Source: an uncultured Acidobacteriia bacterium (GTDB taxonomy: Bacteria > Acidobacteriota > Terriglobia > Bryobacterales > Bryobacteraceae). From it: DNA of 64,000 nt. The position numbers were made by a program, and so were the translations under genes. Numbering within the stretch: position 1 is the stretch's first letter; the number at the start of each line of letters is the position of its first letter. Under the pieces are notes generated by a model, which was not told the DNA's origin, did no database searches, and saw nothing but the letters and a program-made list of their open reading frames with translations. Positions 8,202 through 14,812 of this stretch are shown here, in pieces. Location of the stretch: NCBI GenBank assembly GCA_903875575.1, contig CAIQWJ010000019.1, forward strand, positions 1 to 64,000, read 5' to 3'.

Positions 8202-8252
8202 TGCCTCCGAAGCAAAAGGTCGTGAGTTCGAATCTCGCCGGGCGCACCATAT
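8202..8252 (+). repeat. attR: partial tRNA-Arg copy
   Basis: An exact 51-base copy of tRNA-Arg positions 94-144. The upstream acceptor and D arm are absent, so it is not a functional tRNA. It marks the right junction of the integrative element. Confidence 0.93.
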
Positions 8253-8346
8253 TCCGCACGACTTTTCCACCCACCTAACAAAAACGACGGATTCCGTTAT
8301 TTCGGAACCCGCCACTCTCTGAATCACTGCAACTTCGTGTTTCTAA

Positions 8347-10080
8347 CTAACCCCGGCCCGGACCACCCTGAGCGGCACCGCGTCCGCCGCCACGGCCGCC
8401 AGCTGCAGGTAACAGCGAGACCAGCTTGTCGTCCTGCAGCGGGCGCGATTCACTGACGGTATCGAAAACCATCGCCTGTGGATTGTCCGGCGTATAGGGC
8501 CGCCACTCCAGACCAGGCTGGCTGGGATTCCCTGTCTTCGCAAAACGCACCCAGGCACCGGCAACTTTGTCCTGAAGCGCCATGGCGACCGGGCCGCCGC
8601 CGGTTGCGAGTTTGATCTGTGGCACGTTCAGAGCGTGGAAGCAGAACGCCAGTTCGGAACAATGGAACGCTGTGATGCCACCATTGATTGGGTATTCCCA
8701 CGCATATACATAGTTGTAGACGGGCGTCTTGCCCTTCTCCAGCTTTCGCGCCAGCAGGTTCTTCGAGCCGCCGCGCGACCCGCCCGCGTAATAGAGAACG
8801 TCCTGAATCTTTTTGCGCGGGAAGGCCTGCTTGAACTCCGTGACGATCGCGTCCTTCTTATCGCCGAAGGCTTTTGTGAGCTGCTCGTCGATTTCCGCCG
8901 CGGTCCATTCGTTCTTACGTCCATCACCACGGGTGAGCGTGCCCTGCATTTCGCTGAAGACGGTGCCGGAGATGACGGGGATGTTGTCGGCCCAGTCGCA
9001 GAATTCGCGCATCACGTACTGATCGTCGGCGATGGGGTTCCAGCCGCCAACCTGGATGCCGAGTTCGCGGCTGACAGCCTGGCCCGCCGCGGTTGCAGCC
9101 GCGAGGAGTTCGAGATAGGGAACGGCCTTGAGTTTGTCAATCTGGCTGCCTGTCAGGTTCAGGCTCTTCAGCAAGGCAGCCGTAAGCGCCTGCTGGCCTT
9201 TGATAGCCGCAGCGGGATCTGTGCCGCGATAGCTGGCGCTGCCGCTCTGCGCGGAGACCTTATGGAACAGGCCCTTCGCCACCGGCATGTGCATCAGGCG
9301 GACCACTTTGCCGCCGCCGCCGGATTGCCCGAAGATCATCACGTTGCCTGGATCGCCGCCGAAGGTTTCGATGTTGTCGCGCACCCATTGCAGCGACGCG
9401 ACCAGATCGGCCATACCGGTCTGGCGCGAATTCGCGTACTCAGGACCGTAGGCGGAGAGATCCAGCGTGCCGATGACGTTCAGACGGTGATTGACGCTGA
9501 CCACGACGACGTCGCCGAACTCGCTGAGACTGCGGCCGTCATAGGCGTAGCCTTCCATGGAGGCACCATTCGTGAAGCCGCCGCCGTGCATCCAGACCAT
9601 GACGGGCTTCTTGACAGCCGGTTTCAGATTCTGGGTCCAGACGTTGAGGTTCTGGCAATTCTCGTTGGCGACCCCGAAGCGGTGCGGGAAGACGAGTTCG
9701 TCGGAACTGACCGCGTTGGAGAGCGGACTGGGACACACCGCACCCAACACCTGGGCGTTCTTGACACCTTCCCAGGGCTGTACTTCTTTGGGTTGACCGA
9801 AGCGCTCGGCTGTGGCGTAGGGAACTCCCAGGAATGAATAGGTCTTGCCTTCGCGCAGGCCGCGAAGTTTGCCACCCTTTATGGTTACGACCGGGGGGGT
9901 CAGGTTCGGATTGGCAGGGGCAGCCGGAGTGGCACCGGCGGGGGCGGGGGCTTTCGGCTTCTCCTGGCCTAAAGCGGTGGCGGATTGGAGGGCAACAGCG
10001 GCGGCTCCACCAATTAAGGTAGAACCCACGAGCTGGCGGCGATTCATGGAATTAGGTTTTGGCGATTGTTCACGTGACAT
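8347..10080 (-). CDS. Tat-exported type B carboxylesterase
   Basis: About 577 residues of the carboxylesterase/lipase alpha-beta hydrolase family, expected to hydrolyse esters outside the cytoplasm. The start MSREQSPK is preceded by AAAGG. The N-terminus carries MNRRQLVGSTLIGGAAAVAL, a twin-arginine signal. Family marks include the oxyanion-hole region WMHGGGFTNGAS, the nucleophile elbow in NVMIFGQSGGGGKV (GxSxG with Ser) and the late histidine in FHCSELAFCFHAL. A Pro/Ala linker follows the signal and a Gly-rich tail ends the protein. Substrate unknown. Confidence 0.9.
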   Translation of the reverse strand: MSREQSPKPNSMNRRQLVGSTLIGGAAAVALQSATALGQEKPKAPAPAGATPAAPANPNLTPPVVTIKGGKLRGLREGKTYSFLGVPYATAERFGQPKEVQPWEGVKNAQVLGAVCPSPLSNAVSSDELVFPHRFGVANENCQNLNVWTQNLKPAVKKPVMVWMHGGGFTNGASMEGYAYDGRSLSEFGDVVVVSVNHRLNVIGTLDLSAYGPEYANSRQTGMADLVASLQWVRDNIETFGGDPGNVMIFGQSGGGGKVVRLMHMPVAKGLFHKVSAQSGSASYRGTDPAAAIKGQQALTAALLKSLNLTGSQIDKLKAVPYLELLAAATAAGQAVSRELGIQVGGWNPIADDQYVMREFCDWADNIPVISGTVFSEMQGTLTRGDGRKNEWTAAEIDEQLTKAFGDKKDAIVTEFKQAFPRKKIQDVLYYAGGSRGGSKNLLARKLEKGKTPVYNYVYAWEYPINGGITAFHCSELAFCFHALNVPQIKLATGGGPVAMALQDKVAGAWVRFAKTGNPSQPGLEWRPYTPDNPQAMVFDTVSESRPLQDDKLVSLLPAAGGRGGGRGAAQGGPGRG

Positions 10081-10250
10081 ATTCGGCCTTTCAGTCGGAC
10101 ATACGACTTCCGAACGGCATTCTATCATTTCGCCTGATCCGCGTGGTTTATGCGGTTTCGGGCGCTGCTCCGGCGTGAGGGCGTATTTGCAACAGATGTT
10201 ACACTGGGCAACAGGTTTGCCTCTGAAGCGGGGCGCGCCTTTCCTGCCTT

Positions 10251-11120
10251 ATGCTGATCCGCGACAGACTGGCCACCGGTAAGCCTTCCATCTCATTTGA
10301 GTTCTTTCCGCCAAAGTCCGACGAGGCCGCGGTACAACTGGAACAAACCATTGTCGAACTGAGCGCCCTCGATCCTGCTTTCGTTTCCGTGACATACGGA
10401 GCCGGGGGTTCCACGCGTGAGAAGACTCTCGAAATCGTCTCCCGTATCCGTCAACACGCGGGAATTGAGGCGATGGCGCATCTGACTTGCGTGGGCGCGA
10501 CCCGTGAAGAGATTGGGGCGGTGGTGAATCGGCTGGTGGCTGCCGGGGTGACGAATATACTGGCTCTTCGGGGCGATCCCCCGAAGGGCGAAACGACCTT
10601 CACCCCTGCGGCGGGCGGCTTCGCGTACGCGAGTGAACTGGTGACGTATATAAGAGAGCAGCATGGAGTGACTCTCTCCGTTGGCGGCGCGGCCTATCCG
10701 GAAACACACGTGGAGTGTGGGGATCCGACTGTTGATCTGGAGAATCTGAAGCGCAAAGTGGATGCCGGGGTGGATTTCCTGATTACTCAGTTGTTCTTCG
10801 ATAACCGGCGATATTGGCAATTCTGCGAACGGGCGCGAGCCATTGGGATTCGGGTGCCGATCATTCCGGGGATCATGCCGATCACGAGTGCCAGCCAGGC
10901 GAAGCGGTTTGGCGCTTCGCTGCCGGGCCGGTTTGGCGAGGAATTGGATAGCCGCGGCGCGGATCCGCGGGCGGCCATGCAACTGGGCGTAGCCCATGCC
11001 ACGGCGCAATGTATCGACCTGTTGCGGGGCGGCGCGCCGGGCGTCCATTTTTACACGCTGAACCGGAGTACGGCGACCAAGGATGTTTTTGCCGAACTGC
11101 GGATCGAGGGCCTGGCCTAA
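10251..11120 (+). CDS. metF: 5,10-methylenetetrahydrofolate reductase
   Basis: A 289-residue TIM-barrel flavoenzyme reducing methylenetetrahydrofolate to 5-methyltetrahydrofolate for methionine synthesis. Diagnostic strings are SFEFFPPKSDEA (catalytic Glu), FVSVTYGAGGSTRE, HLTCVGATREEI, LALRGDPP, AAYPETHVEC and DFLITQLFFDNRRYWQF. Length is normal for the bacterial enzyme. The 120-base upstream region shows no recognisable SAM or cobalamin riboswitch. secG follows after 62 bases. Confidence 0.97.
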   Translation: MLIRDRLATGKPSISFEFFPPKSDEAAVQLEQTIVELSALDPAFVSVTYGAGGSTREKTLEIVSRIRQHAGIEAMAHLTCVGATREEIGAVVNRLVAAGVTNILALRGDPPKGETTFTPAAGGFAYASELVTYIREQHGVTLSVGGAAYPETHVECGDPTVDLENLKRKVDAGVDFLITQLFFDNRRYWQFCERARAIGIRVPIIPGIMPITSASQAKRFGASLPGRFGEELDSRGADPRAAMQLGVAHATAQCIDLLRGGAPGVHFYTLNRSTATKDVFAELRIEGLA

Positions 11121-11182
11121 GGTTCGGCGCTTCGACCCGTTTTAGCGGGCGGGCGAGGGGACTGCGCTATACTGGGCAGGTT

Positions 11183-11515
11183 GTGATCCAAGCTCTTCTT
11201 GTTACTGTCCATGTAATTGTGTGTCTCTTCCTGATCATCGTTGTGCTGCTGCAAAGCGGCAAGGCGGCGGATCTTGCGGGGGCTTTTGGCGGCCAGGGTT
11301 CGCAGACGGCTTTCGGGCCTCGCGGATCGGCGACGCTGTTGTCGAAGGCGACGACGATTTCGGCTATTCTGTTCATGCTGACGTCGATTTCGCTCTCGAT
11401 TGTGGCGACGCGGGCCGGTGGCGTGACCTCTGGCGCTCCGGTGCTGGAACGCCATGGTGGGAAGACGACCACGAGCGCGCCTGCTACACCGGCGCCGGCA
11501 CAGCCCAAGAAGTAG
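11183..11515 (+). CDS. secG: Preprotein translocase subunit SecG
   Basis: A 110-residue membrane protein of the SecYEG channel. Two transmembrane helices (VIQALLVTVHVIVCLFLIIVVLLQS and TTISAILFMLTSISLSIVA) flank the conserved loop GGQGSQTAFGPRGSATLLSK. The C-terminal tail is Ala/Pro/Lys-rich. The GTG start (VIQALL) is chosen because it begins exactly at the first helix, as in other SecG proteins. A tRNA-Leu gene follows closely, a common arrangement. Confidence 0.93.
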   Translation: MIQALLVTVHVIVCLFLIIVVLLQSGKAADLAGAFGGQGSQTAFGPRGSATLLSKATTISAILFMLTSISLSIVATRAGGVTSGAPVLERHGGKTTTSAPATPAPAQPKK

Positions 11516-11538
11516 TTAGCAACAGCACGCCCAGCCTT

Positions 11539-11625
11539 GCGGAGGTGGCGGAATTGGCAGACGCACTAGCTTGAGGTGCTAGCGGGAGCAATCTCGTGGG
11601 GGTTCAAGTCCCCCTCTCCGCACCA
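11539..11625 (+). tRNA. tRNA-Leu (anticodon GAG)
   Basis: An 87-nt class II tRNA with a long variable arm and encoded CCA. The acceptor GCGGAGG pairs with TCTCCGC (one G-U), and the anticodon stem CTAGC/GCTAG encloses TTGAGGT, giving anticodon GAG. Confidence 0.97.
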
Positions 11626-11645
11626 TATTTTCAGTAGTTTACAAG

Positions 11646-11679
11646 AATCGGCCACCTGATGAGGGTGGCCGATTTTGTT
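11646..11679 (+). terminator. Rho-independent terminator after tRNA-Leu
   Basis: An 11-bp perfect stem AATCGGCCACC/GGTGGCCGATT with a 7-nt loop is followed by a T-rich tract. It lies 20 bases after the tRNA and would end the secG/tRNA-Leu transcript. Its symmetry means it may also serve the leftward operon whose last gene stops at 11705. Confidence 0.8.
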
Positions 11680-11704
11680 GTGACAGAGCTTTCCTTGCCT
11701 GAGC

Positions 11705-12487
11705 TCAGCCCCGCAAATTCTGCAACGCGACCACGAGATCCCGGGCGATTGGCGCGAGAAATCCCGATACTCCGGCCACAAGCAAGAGTGCCACGACTCG
11801 AATCAGCCAGTCTTCCCCTCCCACTTTCCCGGCTGCTGCCCCCAACCCAAATGTCAGAACCGTGCTGAGGACCCACGCCCAGATCTTCATCAACCGCTCC
11901 CAGCGCGAACCCGCTTCCAGTTGGAAAGAGGCGATAGATTGCGTGAGCTGATGCCGCACCCGGTTCCGCGCGTCAATGAGGGACTGCCGGCTCTCGGAAG
12001 CCTTAACGAGTTCCGCCTTGTCGTATTGTTGGGTGGGTACCAGCGGCACGGGAGGCACGGGCCGGTTTTTCAGCAGAAGAATGACGTCGGCCTTAGTACC
12101 GTAAACGGTTAGCATACGGAACAGTTCCGAATTGAGCGGCGGGTAGTCGAGCAGGATAGTCGCCGCGGCGGAGAACTGAGTACAGAGGGTCGCAACGTCC
12201 CCGCCGTAGAGAGCGAACTCATCGCCATCGCTGGCGAGGCGGCGGAGTTCTCTTTCTGCGCGGGCAGCCAGTTCTTCCGGCTGTGTGTCCGTCACTTGTC
12301 TTGCACGGGCCGCAAGCCAGAGACCCAGCCGACGGCGGTTGTAGTTCATGCGCACGGGCGTCATTTCTTTGACTGCCTGAAGGAATGCCATCGATAGTGA
12401 GCTGATGGCGGTAAGCGCCATGAGATACGACAGCTTATCGTGCGAGATTTTAGTGAGCGCGGCCGGGACCGCTGTCGTGATGTCCAT
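11705..12487 (-). CDS. Membrane protein, last gene of an unrecognised three-gene operon
   Basis: About 260 residues from MDITTAVP, chosen because AGGAGG lies four bases upstream. A long cytoplasm-like helical region follows a weak N-terminal hydrophobic stretch (LSYLMALTAISSLSMAFLQAV). The C-terminus holds two clear transmembrane helices (WAWVLSTVLTFGLGAAAG and WLIRVVALLLVAGVSGFLAPIA). It is 21 bases downstream of the trypsin-fold gene in the same orientation. No family was recognised. Its job may be to place or anchor the other two products at the membrane. Confidence 0.65.
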   Translation of the reverse strand: MDITTAVPAALTKISHDKLSYLMALTAISSLSMAFLQAVKEMTPVRMNYNRRRLGLWLAARARQVTDTQPEELAARAERELRRLASDGDEFALYGGDVATLCTQFSAAATILLDYPPLNSELFRMLTVYGTKADVILLLKNRPVPPVPLVPTQQYDKAELVKASESRQSLIDARNRVRHQLTQSIASFQLEAGSRWERLMKIWAWVLSTVLTFGLGAAAGKVGGEDWLIRVVALLLVAGVSGFLAPIARDLVVALQNLRG

Positions 12488-12508
12488 AGTACCTCCTGAA
12501 ATCATGGT

Positions 12509-13189
12509 TCATGGTGCGATCGAGAGTGAATAGGCCGGAAAATCCTGCCAGATTAGGGGCGCGATACAGCAGTAGCCAAGCCCACCGCCGGGTCCGGCCA
12601 TGTGCAGGCCCAGGAACTGGCCAGTGGCGTCATCTACCACCGCCGCTCCCGAATCCCCGTCGCGAAGGTCGCCAGATGTCGCGGTATATGAAAGGAGCCA
12701 GGAAAACGAGTATTGCTTTCGGTTCAGCTCCACTGGCACGTCGCCGTAGACCTGGCCGGCCGTCACGTTCACCTTCCCTCTGGACGTAAACACCGTCAAT
12801 GGGCGCCCTGCCAACAGCAGATAGTCCGAGGCCTTCAGATTCATCGCATACTGGCCCGCCGCCAGCCCCAGAGGTGCGTTCGTCGCCTGTACCGCGGCGG
12901 GATCCAGCAGTACGAGACCGGCGTCAACGAAGTTGGTGCCGTTCTCATACGGGATCCAATACCATACCTTCCCTACGATGTTGGCACCCTTCGGAAGATC
13001 GGCGGTCGAAGGGCTCTCCGCTGGCAGCAAAGCGGAATTAGGATTGTTCGGAGCTGCCACCACGTGCGTACAGCTCATCGCGTAGTTGTGGTTTCCGGAG
13101 TCTTTCACCACCACGCCAAGGGTTCCGAAGGTGGGGAATGTCGCCGTCGGAACCCCCAGCGTGTCGGCAGCCTGTATTTGTCGGGCCAT
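12509..13189 (-). CDS. Trypsin-fold serine-protease-like protein without signal peptide
   Basis: A 226-residue protein with a chymotrypsin-like triad pattern: His in YAMSCTHVVAAP (about residue 42), Asp in NFVDAGLVLLD (about 89) and Ser in RDGDSGAAVVDD (about 180), the last being the classic GDSG box. No Sec or Tat signal is visible, so it is cytoplasmic or exported by another route. Its start codon shares a base with the stop of the upstream exported protein (TAATG), implying coupled translation. Activity is inferred from the three motifs only. Confidence 0.75.
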   Translation of the reverse strand: MARQIQAADTLGVPTATFPTFGTLGVVVKDSGNHNYAMSCTHVVAAPNNPNSALLPAESPSTADLPKGANIVGKVWYWIPYENGTNFVDAGLVLLDPAAVQATNAPLGLAAGQYAMNLKASDYLLLAGRPLTVFTSRGKVNVTAGQVYGDVPVELNRKQYSFSWLLSYTATSGDLRDGDSGAAVVDDATGQFLGLHMAGPGGGLGYCCIAPLIWQDFPAYSLSIAP

Positions 13190-14523
13190 TACTTAGTTGC
13201 GGTCGCCGCGGTACCGGCCTTGGCTGACGAGCTCGATGCTGAGCCGAGTTTCTTGATCGCATCGAGCACTGGAACGTTGATTCCGAACGTCAGATGCGAC
13301 GAATATCGCTGGGTGATGTTCGCGGCGGTCGCCGTGGCGGAGCCTGTGGGTGCGACGTTGTGGTTCGCGAAGGCCGAGCCGACAAAGAACTGGAGTTGCT
13401 TGATGCCCCAAGCGCCGCCCACCATGAAGTTTTCTCCCGGGCGACCCGTAACTCCGATGCCAGCCACCGCGCGTGGCATCAGCCACCGTTTATCTCCGTA
13501 TTTGAGATCCACCAGGTCCGGGTAGATATTGATGACCGCATAGAGCGATTGCTTGTTGATCGTCGTCGGTGTGTAGACGCCGGAAGTGGACGAGTAGTCC
13601 AGCAGTGAAAGCTTGTTGACCGGCACGGCCACGCTCGCATCCCACCAGTACTTTCCTTCGTTATCGTATTTTTGCGATTGGCCGACCAGAGTGGGGTTGC
13701 CTTTCAATTCCACGCCAAACACCGTCACGTCGCTCGGGACGTCGACCTTCTCGATCACGCCTCCGCCCGCCATGTCGAAGTTCCTGTCAACTGATGCCGC
13801 CTCCACGTTGTTAACGGCCAACCGTAGCAGCGAGAGCAGGTTTTGAAGGTTGATTGGCTGCTTTTTCGCCACGATGGCGCGGTAACTCACGTTGCTGAAA
13901 CTATCGAGCACCTGCTGTTTCTCGGACTTGGCCGGGTCAACCGCGAGGGTTGCATCGAGGTGGAGGAAAACGACCGCGATGCGTTTCACGCCCTGGATGT
14001 GCAGGCCATCGGTAAGTTCAGTCGCATTCGCTCCCTTGCGCTGGGCCAGCAGCCAGCGGTCGTGGACGGTGCCGTTGCCGGAGGCGTCATAGCGGGCCAG
14101 GTGAACCACGGCCCAGTTCACACCATCGGGCCACAGTTTACTTTCGCTGAGGAAGCTTTTGACAGCAGTGGCGAGCGCGCTGGTGTCTTTGCCGTCGTTG
14201 CCGAGCAGCGTGCCATTGAAGTTTTTCTTAATATCACCGATTGCTGTCTTCGCATTGGCGGAAAAGCATTGGTCGTCCTTCGCGCTGGTGCACGATACCG
14301 TGGCAATCTCTCTGGCATTAGAAGCCTTCAGGACATCGCTACTGGTATCGGTGGTGGCGGCTGATGCCAGGGCTTGCTGGTTTGCCGTGTTAGTCCCGGT
14401 CGGCAAGCCTGGCTTCCCAGGCCCCGCAGGAGGAGGATCCGCAGCGTTCATCCTGGCAGTTCCGCCCGTTGCTGTGAAGGCCGCCATCGCGGCTGCTAAA
14501 ACCCATATCTTCCGTTTGAACAT
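13189..14523 (-). CDS. Exported beta-rich protein, possibly outer-membrane
   Basis: About 444 residues from MFKRKIWVLAAAMAAF, a Sec signal; AAAGGGG precedes this ATG. A helical N-terminal region with two cysteines (VSCTSAKDDQCF) is followed by a C-terminal half of alternating strands (KYWWDASVAVPV, YAVINIYPDL, PRAVAGIGVTG, NFMVGGAWG, LQFFVGSAFANH, SHLTFGINVPV) that resembles a small beta-barrel or porin-like domain. It heads an operon with the trypsin-fold and membrane proteins. No family was recognised. Confidence 0.65.
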   Translation of the reverse strand: MFKRKIWVLAAAMAAFTATGGTARMNAADPPPAGPGKPGLPTGTNTANQQALASAATTDTSSDVLKASNAREIATVSCTSAKDDQCFSANAKTAIGDIKKNFNGTLLGNDGKDTSALATAVKSFLSESKLWPDGVNWAVVHLARYDASGNGTVHDRWLLAQRKGANATELTDGLHIQGVKRIAVVFLHLDATLAVDPAKSEKQQVLDSFSNVSYRAIVAKKQPINLQNLLSLLRLAVNNVEAASVDRNFDMAGGGVIEKVDVPSDVTVFGVELKGNPTLVGQSQKYDNEGKYWWDASVAVPVNKLSLLDYSSTSGVYTPTTINKQSLYAVINIYPDLVDLKYGDKRWLMPRAVAGIGVTGRPGENFMVGGAWGIKQLQFFVGSAFANHNVAPTGSATATAANITQRYSSHLTFGINVPVLDAIKKLGSASSSSAKAGTAATATK

Positions 14524-14650
14524 GTTTGCCCCTTTTTCAACCCGGTTGCCCGGTGTTCGCTTTGACCCGACATATTGATAAGCGGATAAGGCAAGAAAGA
14601 GAGGACACGAAATCATACGGGCGGTCGTTGCGACCTGCGATCATCAGATC

Positions 14651-14800
14651 ATGAGCATCCCCGCCGAAGAAGACTATAACGCCAGCGATAAATGTGGAAG
14701 ATGCGGCTGTGCGCGTCGGGATCACTCGCCCGCGTGTGCCAGCCACCCGAAGTGCAAGACCTTCTCGGCCCCGAAAGCGCACAAACCGAAAAAGCGTTAA
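14651..14800 (+). CDS. Putative 49-residue Cys/His-rich small protein
   Basis: A short ORF starting MSIPAEEDYNASDK, then a CGRCGCARRDH motif, further cysteines at positions 29 and 35 and histidines at 25 and 32, and a basic tail ending KPKKR. The CxxCxC...C...C spacing suggests metal binding (zinc or iron-sulphur). It lies in the 289-base gap between the exported-protein gene and the S46 peptidase gene, on the opposite strand to both. There is no strong ribosome site, so expression is uncertain, but the Cys/His pattern is unlikely by chance. Confidence 0.45.
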   Translation: MSIPAEEDYNASDKCGRCGCARRDHSPACASHPKCKTFSAPKAHKPKKR

Positions 14801-14812
14801 CGCGCCAGCGCC

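Larger units (their letters stand above)
94..8252. mobile_element. 8.1-kb tRNA-Arg integrative element
   Basis: The element is delimited by the 51-bp att repeats; recombination between them would release a circle of 8108 bp. It encodes a tyrosine integrase next to the tRNA, a serine recombinase, an AlpA-like excisionase candidate, a primase-like TOPRIM/DUF3987 protein and a small basic regulator, plus two unrecognised genes near the ends. No capsid, terminase large subunit, lysis, relaxase or conjugation gene is visible, so it resembles a satellite-like or mobilisable island that relies on a helper. Whether it still excises cannot be read from sequence. Confidence 0.9.

Noticed and set aside
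8202-8252. Second tRNA-Arg gene
   Set aside because: Only the 3' half is present; the acceptor 5' strand and D arm are missing, so it is attR.
8635-9837. 400-codon ORF antisense to the carboxylesterase
   Set aside because: Shadow of a well-supported gene.
10130-10250. Possible SAM or cobalamin riboswitch before metF
   Set aside because: No conserved core of either class could be found in the 120 bases.
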